This document shows, in pieces, positions 22,536-34,647 of a DNA stretch of 64,000 nt (the stretch's first letter is position 1; every line of letters starts with the position of its first letter). The stretch covers positions 43,228,292 through 43,292,291 of the forward strand of contig OX359267.1 in NCBI GenBank assembly GCA_947179155.2, written 5' to 3'. The stretch comes from Hedera helix. Lineage: Eukaryota > Streptophyta > Magnoliopsida > Apiales > Araliaceae. Both the position numbers and the translations under genes were made by a program. The notes beneath the pieces are model-generated. The model saw only the letters and a program-made list of their open reading frames with translations, did no database searches and had not been told where the DNA came from.

Positions 22536-23201
22536 ATGATGATGAAGGTTAGCCGCCGTTTTAACATTTGCAGTTGCATAATGATTTTCTTTTGTTTTAG
22601 TATTGGGGGAGCATTATCGGAAAAAACATTACCGTCTCATGATATCCGTCCTCATCACAATCCTCACCTTTCAAAACAAATTCAGGAGGCCGCCGCCAAA
22701 CCCCGGAATTTACAAGACAACGGCGGCGGAGGGTTTTTCCCACCGAATTTTCCATTTCCACCACCGGGTTTTCCATTTCCGCCGAATTTTCCATTCCCGC
22801 CGAATTTTCAATTTCCACCGAATTTTCCATTTCCACCGGGTTTCCCTTTTCCATTTAACCCGAATCCAAACCCTAATCCTAACCCAAATCCGAACCCTAA
22901 CCCTAACCCAAAGCCAAATCCAAACCGGGGAAGAGGAGGGAATAATCAAAACTGTCCAAATTTTGCTGGACTAAACCAAAATGATCCAATACTAAATATT
23001 CCAGATAGTGTCAGACCAAATTATGCTAGAGGGATACAATGCTGGTCACCAAAGACGGATTCAAGTTGCGGCAGTATCCAAGAAAATACTTATAACGATG
23101 GTAGCACCTCCATAAGTTATGACTGTGCCAATTGTAATTATCAATACACTATTAATTACAATGGTGTGGTCATTGGGGCTGGTGCTGGTTGTCATTCTTA
23201 A
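22536..23201 (+). CDS. Small secreted Pro/Asn-rich protein (221 aa), family not recognised
   Basis: Intronless. Residues 1-28 look like a signal peptide (basic start, then CSCIMIFFCFSIGGALS), so the product should enter the secretory pathway. Residues 60-105 are repeats of the type FPFPPNFPFPPGF; residues about 108-130 are an (Asn-Pro)n run. A basic GRGG spacer leads to a C-terminal domain of about 80 residues with six Cys (CPNF, QCWS, SSCG, YDCANCNY, AGCH) that may form disulfides. The first ATG of three in a row is taken as start. Pro-rich repeats suggest a cell-wall-associated protein, but Ser-Pro4 extensin motifs are absent. Function is unknown. The 3' flank just after the stop is duplicated 2.09 kb downstream; the coding sequence is not. 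Confidence 0.8.
   Translation: MMMKVSRRFNICSCIMIFFCFSIGGALSEKTLPSHDIRPHHNPHLSKQIQEAAAKPRNLQDNGGGGFFPPNFPFPPPGFPFPPNFPFPPNFQFPPNFPFPPGFPFPFNPNPNPNPNPNPNPNPNPKPNPNRGRGGNNQNCPNFAGLNQNDPILNIPDSVRPNYARGIQCWSPKTDSSCGSIQENTYNDGSTSISYDCANCNYQYTINYNGVVIGAGAGCHS
22858..22926 (+). repeat. Coding hexamer repeat (Asn-Pro codons) with telomere-like CCCTAA units
   Basis: AAYCCN-type hexamers encode the Asn-Pro run. Some stretches read AACCCTAACCCTAACCCA, identical by chance or origin to a CCCTAA telomeric motif. Slippage would add or remove whole Asn-Pro dipeptides without shifting frame. Confidence 0.8.
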
Positions 23202-23204
23202 TTT

Positions 23205-25265
23205 TAATTAAGAATATTTTATTTTTAATTCTAGAAATAATTAATAGTACTACTGCTTGTAGTTTATGGTAGTTCTAGTGGTAAGAGGGTAAAAATATTT
23301 TCATTTTGTTTAGTACAACGGTATCAATATGTTAGTCGATCCCCTTGCTTCATAACCTTATTTTGTTAATAATTTTTTTTTTTTTTCATTCTCTCCTTTT
23401 TCCCAATTTAATTTGTTGAAAAATGTGTTACTGTGCAATAATTGATAATATATATATATATATACACTAAGTAAACAATAATACAAATGAGTTAAATGTA
23501 TATTTTTCAATTGTAATGTTTCATTTCACAAAATATGTTTATATATCAAATTATCCTATGTTAAGAAAAAATAAATTAGTAGTCTCTACTAGAGGGAGTA
23601 GTACTCTTTATCTATAAAGGTAGTACTCTTTATCAAGGAAGTTTCAAAAAGTAGGATCAACTTTGCAATATTCCAGCAAAATAGGGGTGCTATATTACGA
23701 ACAATTAAATAAAATTAATTTTTTTTGAAACAAAAAATAACTTATATATTAATACTTAAGAAATAGGCCAAAAATCAAGAGTATATATTATGGAAAACAC
23801 ATCATAGTTCAAAAACATCCTCCTGAGCTTGAGTGTGTTTGGCTAAGATATCCACCGCCACCATGTTAGCTTCAAATACGAACTGCAGGGTCTCACCCAC
23901 TACTGCCTGGCCAAGAGATTACTGCAATTATAAAGAAAGTAGATAACAATAGGTAAGATACGTACCGAAGAATTTAGCAAAATAAAGCTGATAAACAGTG
24001 GCTGCACAGTGGCTGCTCGCTCCAGTCAAAGAAGACTTCCCTCCGTGTATTCATTTTAATGGTGCCTGGAGAAGGCATCCACTGGATTTTCCTTAACACA
24101 TGCTTGGGAGTTGAAGCTAAAAGTTCCTGACCTACCAAACTTAAACTCTGGATTTTCCTTAACACATGCTTGGGAGTTGAAGCTGAAAGTTCCTGACCTA
24201 CCAAACTTAAACTTAAAGCTTGCATGCATGTAACTGTTATATATACAGCGGATCCACATTTATAAAAAATTAGATGAGCACAAATCCAATAAAATGGATG
24301 CGGTTAGGATAAAGTTAATTTCACCGTAAGTTAGTTTAAAGACCAATAAAGTGTTGACACGTGGACAGAGAAAATATATGCCGACCTGCGTGTCAACCGT
24401 TTATTGATCCCTAAAACAACTTACGATAAAGTTAACTTAACCGAATCCCAATAAAACAGTTAATCCATAAAATGAGATTAACACAAACCCAATAACCTTG
24501 GATCAACTTACGATAAAGTTAACTTAACTGAATCCCAATAAAACAGTTAATCCAGAAAATGAGATTAACACAAACCCATTGAGATTTTGATGTAATCAAA
24601 TAAAGATTATAAATTTAATAAAGATTATAAATTTTTTTCTGACTTATCAGAATTTCATGATAATAAAAATTATAATTTAGATTTTATAATTTTTTTTTAT
24701 AAAATTGTAATAATAAGTTAGAAAAAATTTATAAAATTTAAATTAGTCTATTACCTATATATACCAAGTATGAGTTATGGGACACATGTACAAATGGTAT
24801 GAATACATACAAATTGTATGACCAAAATTATATTACTCGGTATGGATATAAGTTATAAATTAAAAAAAAAAGTTGCAACTTTTTTGTACAGGGCTAATTA
24901 GGATATTTAGAAGTTTTATTAATAATATTTTTTTTATGAATGAACTGATAAAAGAAAACTCAATTGTTGAAATATTGGAGGAAACCAATACTACTATGCA
25001 GAGCCGACTAGCTAGATAAATTTTATTTATGGGGAAGAACAGGGGTTTTGTTTCTCACACCACATTATGCTCAATCCAAGTGTAGAAATTATATACTATG
25101 AATTTTTTTTGATGTGCTGGGTAAGAATTCATAATTTTCCAAATCAGTTTGGAAAACCTGCAAGATTGAAATAAATAACTGTGCTTCCCACTCGAAGTAT
25201 GGCATATATTATAATAAGTCAACATAGATTGGACTTAAGTAATTTAGGAGAAACATGAGTACATT
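23205..25265. repeat. 2.09-kb tandem duplication, copy 1
   Basis: The sequence from AATTAAGAATATTTTATTTTTAATTC, just after the stop of the proline-rich gene, recurs 2090 bp later (23211 corresponds to 25301) and stays alignable to ...GACTTAAGTAATTTAGGAG(A/G)AACATGAGTAC. Copies differ by scattered substitutions and several indels. No intact gene lies inside. Confidence 0.9.
23802..24230 (-). pseudogene. RNase H-like (RVT_3) fragment, copy 1
   Basis: On the minus strand, 24070-24040 reads MPSPGTIKMNT, close to the W-PP-G-IK-N-D start of plant RVT_3 RNase H-like domains. Near 23850-23802 a frame reads FEANMVAVDILAKHTQ, close to the NxVADxLAK end of the same domain, followed by a stop. The catalytic DG after MNT is absent (RR instead), and the middle is missing or broken. 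A 66 bp tandem repeat (from 24084 and 24150) lies upstream. These domains occur in LINE-derived and host genes, so the source is unclear. Confidence 0.45.
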
Positions 25266-25294
25266 CCTGCATATGAGTGTAGAATTTATTTATT

Positions 25295-27570
25295 TAATTA
25301 AGAATATTTTATTTTTAATTCTAGAAATAATTAATAGTACTACTGCTTGTAGTTTATGGTAGTTCTAGTGGTAAGAGGGTAAAAATATTTTCATTTTGTT
25401 TAGTACAACGGTATCAATATGTTAGTCGATTCCCTTGCTTCATAACCTTATTTTGATAATAAAATTTTTCTGCTTTTTTTCATTCTCACCTTTTTCCCAA
25501 TTTAATTTTTTGAAAAATGTGTTATTGTGCAATAATTGATAATATATACACACACAGTAAACAATAATACAAATGAGTTTCAATTGTAATGTTTCATTTC
25601 ACAAAATATGATTATGGAATGGAAGCCCTATGAATCAACATATATCAAATTATCCTATGTTAAGAAAAAATAAATTAGTAGTCTCTACTAGAGAGAGTAG
25701 TACTCTTTATCTATAAAGGTAGTAACTCTTTATCAAGGAAGTTTCAAAAAGTAGGATCAACTTTACAATATTCCTGCAAAATAGGGGTGCTATATTACGA
25801 ACAATTAGATAAAATTAATATTTTTTGAAACAGAAAATAACTTATATACTAATACTTAAGAAATAGGCCAAAAATCAGGAGTATATATTATGGAATACAC
25901 ATCATAGTTCAAAAACATCCTCCTGAGCTTGAGTGTGTTTGGCTAAGATATCCACAGCCACCATGTTAGCTTCAAATACGAACTGTAGGGTCTTACCCAT
26001 TACTGCCTGGCCAAGAGATTACTGCAATTATGAAGAAAGTAGATAACAATAGGTAAGATACGTACCGAAGAATTTAGCAACATATCAAGCACTAAACTAC
26101 TGTCCGATTCGACAATAATATCATTATAACTCATACTAGCTGATAAACAGTGGCTGCTCGCTCCAGTCAAAGAAGACTTCCCTCTGTGTATTCATTTTAA
26201 TGGTGCCTGGAGAAGGCATCCACTGGATTTTCCTTAACACATGCTTGGGAGTTGAAGCTAAAAGTTCCTGACCTACCAAACTTAAACTCTGGACTTAACA
26301 CATGCTTGGGAGTTGAAGCTAAAAGTCCCTGACCTACCAAACTTGAACTTAAAGCTTGCATGCATGTAACTGTTATATATACAGCGGATCCACATTTATA
26401 ATATATATATACAGGATCCGGTTTAGTGTTGAATATGAAGTTAATTTCATGCTAACCGAATCCTATATAGGCCTTGTGTATAGAGAAAATTAGATGAGCA
26501 CAAACCCAATAAAACGGACGCGGTTAGGATGAAGTTAATTTCACTGTAAGTTTGTCCAGAGATCAATAAAGTATTGACACGCAGGCAAAGAGAATATACG
26601 CCGGTCTGTGTGTCAACAATTTATTGGTCTGCCGTCCTGTGTGTCAACAATTTATTGGTCCCTGTATCAAATTACGGTGAAGTTAACTCCACCGTAACTG
26701 AATCCCAATAAAACAGTTAATGCGGACCAACTTACCATAAAATTAACTTCATACTAACCGGATCTCATACAGACCTTGTGTATAGAGAAAATGAGATTAA
26801 CACAAACCCAATAAAACAGTTAATTGAGATTTTGATGTAACCAAATAAAGATTATAAATTTAATAAAGATTATAATTTTTATAAAGATTATAATTTTTTT
26901 TCTCTAACTTATCAGAATTTCATGATAATAAAATTGTAATTACTTTAATAAAAATTATAATCATAATTTATATTTTATATTTTTTTTATAACATTGTAAT
27001 AATAAGTTAGAAAAAATTTAAAAAATTTAAATTAGTCTATTACCTATATATACTAAGTATGAGTTATGGGACACATGTACAAATGGTATGAATACATGCA
27101 AATTGTATGAACAAAGTTATATTACTCGTGAATACATAGAGTACAAATTGTATGGATATAAGCTATAAATTAAAAAAAAAAGTTGCAACTTTTTTGTACA
27201 GGGCTAATTAGGATATTTAGAAGTTTTATTATTAATATTTTTTTTTATGAATGAACTGATAAAAGAAAACTCAATTATTGAAATATTGGAGGAAACCAAT
27301 ACTACTATAAAGAGCCGACTAGCTAGATAAATTTTATTTATGGGGAAGAACAGGGGTTTTGTTTCTCACACCACATTATGCTCAATCCAAGTGTAAAAAT
27401 TATATACTATGAATTTTTTTTTATGTGCTGGGTAAGAATTCATAATTTTCCAAATCAATTTGGAAAACCTACAAGATTGAAATAAATAACTGTGCTTCCC
27501 ACTCGAAGCATGGCATATATTATAATAAGTCAACATAGATTGGACTTAAGTAATTTAGGAGGAACATGAG
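25295..27570. repeat. 2.09-kb tandem duplication, copy 2
   Basis: This is the second copy, longer by several insertions relative to copy 1 (about 26080-26145, 26400-26480 and 26620-26780). Unique sequence resumes after ...AACATGAGTACGTTG. Confidence 0.9.
25902..26365 (-). pseudogene. RNase H-like (RVT_3) fragment, copy 2
   Basis: This is the duplicate of the fragment at 23802-24230, with the same NMVAVDILAKH tail on the minus strand and the same W-P-PGTIKMNT block. The 66 bp repeat is here shortened by a small deletion. No intact frame links the parts. Confidence 0.45.
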
Positions 27571-27831
27571 TACGTTGTCTATATCCAACCGCTATCAGTA
27601 AAGAATTCTGAAGATTTAGTTGTACACCTCTTTGAATTTGTTTTTGTGGCTTATCTCCTCTCATGGTGGCCAAACAAATTAATAGGCATCTCATGAGTTC
27701 TCACATTCCTACGACAAATAATGCCTATATATTTTTATATTCCTCGAAATCTAAAAATTAAAAATTATTTAGTTTTAATACAAATAACTATACAAAATTA
27801 TTAATTAATTATAAAATAATATTAATCATTA

Positions 27832-27944
27832 CTTCCTCCGTCCCATATTAAACACCCATTTTTTAAATGACACGTATTAAGACAATAAATTTATTCCTAA
27901 CATACTCCTATTAAATTAATATCTCCAACTCATTCACTTTCATT

Positions 27945-27987
<43 letters not shown>

Positions 27988-28208
27988 GTATATTTCAATC
28001 TTCAATGCTTTAGTTACTTATGTTCACATAATAACATTAACATTTAATCAACTTTTTATTTTTTAATATGACCAAGTTGTTAATGATTTCGTTTTTTCAT
28101 AAATTAATTAGATGTATCCAAAGACTGTGAAGGGCATACTTGAAAAAAAGTGAGCAAAAATAATATAAATTTAAAAATAAAATAATTAATTTGGGATGAA
28201 TAAAAAAA
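27832..28208. mobile_element. Possible degenerate Stowaway-like MITE
   Basis: The left end CTTCCTCCGTCCCATATTAA after TA is typical of Stowaway ends. The right end (TTTGGGATGAATAAAAAAATA) matches only loosely. An (AT)n run at about 27946-27984 lies inside. Confidence 0.35.
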
Positions 28209-28227
28209 TAAAAGTAGAAGTTTAATA

Positions 28228-28482
28228 CTCCTTTCGTCCGAGGATAAAAGTTTTTCATTGACTTTTATGATCAAATTGATCATTTTTCAAATCAATATAT
28301 TTTATTATTATTTTATACATATATAAAAAGCCTATAAATATTATAAACTACATACAATTTAGTACTAATCTCAATATTTATTTTTTTAAAAATTTAAATA
28401 TATATGTTTAATTATTAATTTTAAAAATGGTTAATTTGATAATAAAAGTTAATAAATAATTTTTATTTTGGGACAAAAAGAA
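28228..28482. mobile_element. Stowaway-like MITE, 255 bp, second copy
   Basis: Same length and same interior as 15069-15323 (for example TATAAACTA(C/T)ATACAATTTAG), flanked by TA at 28226-28227 and 28483-28484. The ends are more decayed (CTCCTTTCGTCCGAGG left; right GGGACAAAAAGAA). Confidence 0.85.
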
Positions 28483-28484
28483 TA

Positions 28485-29573
28485 TGAGACAAAAATATAT
28501 AAATTACAACTTAATTGCTATACACCAAGTTAGTGAAAATTATGTGAAGGTCTCACCCTCATCTCTATCACTTCATCCGAAAACTTTTACATAAGAAGAA
28601 AAGAAAAAATTCTTATAATACATAATCTCACTCTCTCTCGAAGTGTTTTTGTTTTTGAAATTATTATTATTTTTTTTTTAAGTAGAGTGAATTTTCTTTA
28701 CAATTTCTCTTCAAAAAAGATCTTAACGCACTCGATTTTTTTTCTCACCCTCTTTCTTCAAATTAAAACGCCATTGTGTATATGACCCCCGACATAACAT
28801 ATTTTAAGGCTGTCGGTGGCATAAATTTGAGTGGCTTGTGTGTTGGCAGACGCTTAAAGTCTTACCACACTGATGGGGGCCCACAACCCTAATATTCATT
28901 AGAAAGTAAGTGACTAATATTTTTATCTTTTTTTAGAACTTAGTGTGTGGAGTTCAATTTGACTTTAGGGATTTCTTTTTATTTGTCATTTTAAATAATA
29001 AAATTTAATTATGTTATTTGTTATTTATAAATTTTAAAGAAGTACTAATTACTTAATTTATTATATTATTTTTATATTCAATATTAATTTAATTATTTTT
29101 TATTAATTTAAATAAAATTTAAAAAATAATATTGAGATTTTAAATTTATTTTAATTAATTAGATAAAATATTAATTATATTTCTAATTAATATTTTGTCT
29201 AGTACGTCAATTAAAAAAAACAAATGGAGTATTCCATCCCTAGGAAACTTGGGAAAAGAATGGCGGAAACAAATTAATAAACAATATAAAATAAGATTAT
29301 AAGAGTGATACATTATATTATATATTTATTTAAAAAAATATCACAAATATATATTCATGTAATTATTTACAAAAAACCGATAAAAAAATTCATAATATAT
29401 ATTATTTCCATTCTTTTATAAAAGTTGTTATTTTATAAATATTGTTCACAAAGTTTTTTTTTCCACGTAAGACCCACTGATTATTTGTAAAAAAATCTTT
29501 TAATTGCTTAAAGTACTCTTTCGTTTCAAATATATATACACATACATAAATATATATTTACAAAACCGCAAAT

Positions 29574-29604
<31 letters not shown>

Positions 29605-30210
29605 TTAATGTTAACAATTGTTAAAAGTATACATTTATATATGTAATGTTAACAATTGTTAAAAATATAGTATTGGTGATACGATAATATTTAATTTAAA
29701 TAAAAATTATAGTCTAAAAAGCGAATATATTGTCCTTAATTTTAAAAAATTAATGTTAAGAATTTTAAATTTTTGGTCTTGTTTTAAATTATGTATTATT
29801 ATTATATTGATCGAGTAAATCTCATATAATTGACAATACCAATAAATATACTTAAAATATTTAATATCCTATTATTTGAGATAACAAAAATTTGAAACTC
29901 CTAATATTTTTAATTTTATTTTAAAATAATCCATTTATATTTAAAAGGATAGAGTATTACTCAGATTTGTATGTCACCAAGGAAACAATAACAAGAAAAA
30001 GATTACACTATTCTCAGATACAGTTGAACGTGACATTGTAGTAATTTATAATCATAATAACTTTTACACGGATTATGAGAGAAAGAAGAATCAAAAAGCG
30101 AAAATTTTCGCAGATTTACCCAAATAACCCAATAAAGATAATTAAAAAAAAGAAGAAGGTAAAAGGATCAAAGTTACAACAATAAATAAATAAATAACAA
30201 TTAATCCATG
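28485..30210. other. AT-rich intergenic DNA
   Basis: No gene is supported. Features are an (AT)n run at about 29575-29596 and a ~35 bp direct repeat ending ATGTTAACAATTGTTAAAA at about 29608-29663. The last ~150 bases before 30210 are likely the 3' UTR of the minus-strand gene that follows. Confidence 0.4.
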
Positions 30211-31503
30211 CTAACTCTTTTTGCCTTCGGCACCACCTTCTTCTAAGTAAGCTTTCTTCCTCCTCTCGGCCCTATCTAACAGACAAATCACGAGGAAACA
30301 CGTGGCATAAATTGAGTGGACCTTCCAGCTACTCTTGGGCGGTTGATGCAGCACTGCTCGGTGGAACACCGTCACGTAATAATGTAACCCAACAGCAAAG
30401 CCCACGAAAATCTGGCCCAAGCCCAATAATTTCGAGACAAGCCCAGTTTCAGTTGAAAACACCAAAATCAAGTTCATCAACAGCAGCAAAAGGTACAACA
30501 CATAACCAAGTGTTTGCAGAACCTGTATACAGACGTAGGTGGACTGGGAAGTAGCGTAGAAAAACCTCAGTGGCTCCAAGCCAGTCACCAGGGCAGATAG
30601 GGAGAGTATAGAGAAATAAATGGAGAGATAAATTTGGATGAAGATTAAAATCTTTTGGAGAGAGAAGTAAACTTTGATTCGATTGAAGATGAAAGATACT
30701 AAAATAAGAGGGATTAATATGAATGCACAAGAGACGATTGAAGCAACGGAGGATGCATATTTTTTACCAACCAGCGGTTTGAATCCGTTTGTGATCTCTT
30801 CATTGGCCTTAGTAAGATAATCTTTGGAAGTTGTGGAAATTCTCTTGAAATCTGGCAATAATCTTGAGGGTAGATCTCTAAATTCTGAAACTAAATCATT
30901 CTCATCTTCTTCATCTACCCAACTGGGTTGTTTGTGTTTTTTATCTGGTGTTTTGGATTTGAGCTCTGTGGCAGTAATGGGTTTGGTTGTTTTGTTCTTT
31001 GGTGTGGTTGGTTTGGTTAGATCTGAGGATTTTTTGGCGGAAAGGGGAGTGGGTTTGGTTGAATTTGACGGTTTTGAGGTGGAATTGAGCTTCTTGAGCT
31101 GGATTTTGATGGTGGGTAAGTTGGAATCTGTGGTGGGTTTGATGAGTTTGGTTTTGTTTTTGGGTAATGAATTGGATGTTAGCTTCAGAAGCTTGGTTTG
31201 GTTCTTGGTTGAACTATCAATGATTTTGATTTGGTTTTTGGATGATCCACTGGTGGGTTTGAGGACTTTAGTTTGGTTTTTAAGGGTGGAAAGTGTAGAA
31301 TTGGTTTTCTTCATAATTGGCCGAGCTCCTTCTTTTTGTAGCCCTAGTAGTTTTCTACTATTCCTACCCAAAATCAGCTCATTTTGGGTTTCAAAACTGT
31401 CGGCAGCAGAGTCGACAAGTAAATGACTTGAAACGAACAGAACAAGAGAAAGATAAAGTAAGATGGGTACCTTTTTGAAACGGAAATCATGGAATGGAGC
31501 CAT
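30211..31503 (-). CDS. Intronless membrane protein with N-glycan-rich N-terminal half (430 aa)
   Basis: I do not recognise a named family. Residues about 12-33 (VPILLYLSLVLFVSSHLLVDSA) form a signal peptide. Residues 60-185 are a Lys/Thr/Ser/Asn-rich stretch with many sequons (NST, NQT, NKT) in imperfect repeats of about 15 residues such as KNQTKLLKLTS; if luminal, it would be heavily glycosylated. An acidic WVDEEDEND motif follows near 195. The C-terminal half has about five hydrophobic segments: IVSCAFILIPLILVSFIF, FIQIYLSIYFSILSLSAL, VLYLLLLLMNLILVF, LGQIFVGFAVGLHYY and YATCFLVICLL. The C-terminus is charged. A membrane location is inferred; function is unknown. The single long frame, ATG and upstream TATA support a real gene. 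Confidence 0.8.
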   Translation of the reverse strand: MAPFHDFRFKKVPILLYLSLVLFVSSHLLVDSAADSFETQNELILGRNSRKLLGLQKEGARPIMKKTNSTLSTLKNQTKVLKPTSGSSKNQIKIIDSSTKNQTKLLKLTSNSLPKNKTKLIKPTTDSNLPTIKIQLKKLNSTSKPSNSTKPTPLSAKKSSDLTKPTTPKNKTTKPITATELKSKTPDKKHKQPSWVDEEDENDLVSEFRDLPSRLLPDFKRISTTSKDYLTKANEEITNGFKPLVGKKYASSVASIVSCAFILIPLILVSFIFNRIKVYFSLQKILIFIQIYLSIYFSILSLSALVTGLEPLRFFYATSQSTYVCIQVLQTLGYVLYLLLLLMNLILVFSTETGLVSKLLGLGQIFVGFAVGLHYYVTVFHRAVLHQPPKSSWKVHSIYATCFLVICLLDRAERRKKAYLEEGGAEGKKS

Positions 31504-31631
31504 ATCACATATGATATGGCACTGAAAAACTGTATCTGTGTCTGTTTTTGCTTTGAAGATCGAATGAAAGATGCTCAGTTTTCTTAGATTCAGAGCCCCA
31601 ATTGGGAGGGAGACATTAAAGGGACACGAGA

Positions 31632-31639
31632 TTTTTATA
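31632..31639 (-). promoter_or_regulatory. TATA box of the minus-strand membrane protein gene
   Basis: TATAAAAA on the minus strand lies about 130 bases upstream of the ATG at 31503. Confidence 0.5.
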
Positions 31640-34600
31640 GCAGTGGTGCTAGATAGTTTTCGGTAGTGTGTGTGAAAGGAGAACGAAGATTTGTGAGGAC
31701 TTTAATGCGAAAATAGAAGAAGGCGAGGTGGGGTCGGTCACATGGTCTATTACGCGTTTTATTACATGTTGAATCTGATAGGAATATCATATCCATATAT
31801 AAGTTATGCAAAGGTTAATTTATTATCATACTATTTTGAGAGTTAATTCATCATTTTTTTTAATTGATCATCTTGAGTCTATCATTTACTCAAAATTATT
31901 TTTTCTAGTTGATATACTCCCATCTACTTAATAAATTATTTTTCATTCATCATATTTATCAATACTTATCCATAGTTTAAACCCTAACTATAACTTATAT
32001 CACTTGTTGAGAATATTCGATTATTCATATATAAATATTCAAAAATATATATTAACCTAAAAAATTAACTTATTAAGTTTACGATCGATTAGATCATATA
32101 TCTTCTCAATTATTCTCTTTCATGTTTTGATAAAAGAAAATTACAATTCGCAGTATGTCAACATAATCTGCATAAAAATTAATAATACTGTTTTTGGGTT
32201 TGTTGCATGGAGTATAACTGTATAAGCAATCTTTCTGTTAAACAACTCACAATCATTCTCTCAATCAACATCAAAATGATCGGATAGGAGAAAACGATCA
32301 CCCTCCACTTATTACAGCAGAGCTATCTAAATGAGAAAGTTGTTAAATGGAGACCATCATCACTCTACAGACTATCCAAACATGCATAACGTATTTACTA
32401 AATTTTTTTATTTTATTTTATTAATGAAAAATATAAAAAATAACTATTTTTTTAAAGCCGCATCACTGTTTTTTCTCATGTTATATTCTCTTATTCTTAT
32501 TTTTATCCTCATAATCTATCGTAAGCTTTTTCTCTGTTAACTCTTATTTTTAATCATTTTTTAATTTTTTTTACACACGTAGTACCTGCATGCTTAGGAC
32601 ATTTACTATCGTATATAGAAAACTCTTTTTGTGAAAATTATATATATATATATGTCATTGTAATTATTTATGATGAGACTCTTTTTGTGCCATAGAGAAT
32701 AAATTTTGTGCCATAAGTAACCTAGAAAATTGTTTTGATGAAACATTTAATCTTTAAAATTCAATATACATTAAAGAAATCATTCAAAAGATTAATCTAC
32801 GTGCTTAGACAACCTTAATATTTTAAGTAAAAATTTCTATACAAAAAAGGAGAACTCTCTTTTTCGGCATCTTTCAGATTTAACTTTTAAGTCTCTTTGC
32901 CTGCTGGTCTTTCTTCCTCCGGCAATTTGGTTCAAGTATTTTATTCAAATTAAGTTCAGTTGACTCAAACATCACGGGTTTTGTATATATAATATATAAT
33001 CGAAGTTTATTGGTCCGAATGATATTATTTAATTTATAATATTTATAAAATTTAAGATTTAATTTTTGATAAAATTAAAGTTAGTGTGTGTGAGTGTGTG
33101 AATTAAATTAACAAAAATAAAAAAATAAAAAAAATTCTGGTAATATAAATTCTATTAATATAAAAAGTTTGACTACATCAGTCTAAGACTCTATGTATTA
33201 CCCATGCTTGCTATAATAATGACTAGGAGACCAGTAGCTGAAATGGTTGACTCTGGTAGATACGACTATCATTATACTCCATTCGTTTATTAAAAAATAA
33301 TTTTTATTCGACTTTAATTGATCCTAATTAACAAAAGAGATTTTAAAATTTTAAATATTATACTAAATAATATTTTTAAATATTTTATATTATTAACTTT
33401 GCATAAAGCTAAATCAAATATATTCACATCAAACTGAATTTTTAAATTTCATAAATTAACTAATAATTTTTTAAATAAAATTCCTTTTGTAGAATAAGGA
33501 TACTATTTATTTTAGTTCCTAAATTTTAAAAATAGATTATTTTTTTAGTTTCCCATCCAACTAGGTCATCTATTTGAAAAATACAATATAATCTCAGATC
33601 GAAGATAAAAAAATAAATAAACTCACAAACTAAATAAAGTTTATATAAAAAATAATACACTACACATAAATAAAAACTCACTTAAATAAAAATTAAACGT
33701 AAGAATTAAAATTCATAATACCTCAGTCTTAATCACGACTAACACGTCATCAGTCCATCCAACTAATCTAAGCAAGTGATAATTGAGTATATTTTATGGT
33801 ACAAGAGTTGTTTTTGTATGTATGGTAAATGGCTGCTTGGTAGGTCCGAGACACCGTTAATCCGGCATGAGTTTCTACTTGAGAATCTTTGGAACAAACA
33901 ATTGTTGGACCACAACTTTATTAAAAGGCCCATCTTGTTCGGATAGCTTAATAGCTAGGGGCCTATCATCACCATCCGATTGAGAGGTTTGGATTTGGTG
34001 ATATGAGGTTTCCATTTATCTACTAAGTTAGGTGTTAGAGATACTTCTTAAATTTGAAAATGAAAGGCCCGTTTTAAATAACTGTATGCCATCAATTATT
34101 TTTAAGCATTGATATTTTAATAATTATTTTTGATATTTTCCTCTTATAAATAAATAATAAATGAGAAAATAGAAAGAAAAAACATAAATATGTGTTGAAG
34201 CACTTATTCCTATTTTTCTAAATATTTTTCATATAATTTGAATTACAATATTGTTATTAAATTAAAATCAAGTCCAAAATTAGTCCATTAAGAACAAATT
34301 AGGAGGCCATTTACTCCTTTTTTTTGTGGGAATAGAACTTTTACTTTAAGATGAACAGAAAATTTTCTCATTCTAATGCAATAATGGTATGTGAAGAGTC
34401 CAGGCTATAATTAGTTGGTTGGGAGAGAGATTGGGTTTTTTAATTGAGGCTGATAATAATAATTGCCAGTATGTACAAGACAAAAGCCCAAGCCGAACTA
34501 CATGGCCCACAAGCACATCCTTTACATAGGATCCTAGGCTCCCCCACCTTCTCTCAACGTATGTCAGCATATTTACCAAAAATAATTAAAATTTTATATT

Positions 34601-34647
34601 ATGTTTGTACATACGTTATGATTATAATTTACAGTAAATTTTTATTA
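31640..34647. other. Intergenic DNA without supported genes
   Basis: AT-rich, with only short chance frames. The G/C content rises at 33820-34010 and 34440-34570 but no conserved motif was recognised there. The first few hundred bases are the likely promoter region of the gene at 30211-31503. Confidence 0.4.

Noticed and set aside
22860..22926. Interstitial telomere
   Set aside because: The CCCTAA-like units are mixed with other Asn-Pro codons in an open frame and plants usually have CCCTAAA; a coding repeat explains them.
30824..31426. 200-codon plus-strand frame
   Set aside because: It is the antisense shadow of the Lys/Thr-rich repeat region of the minus-strand membrane protein.
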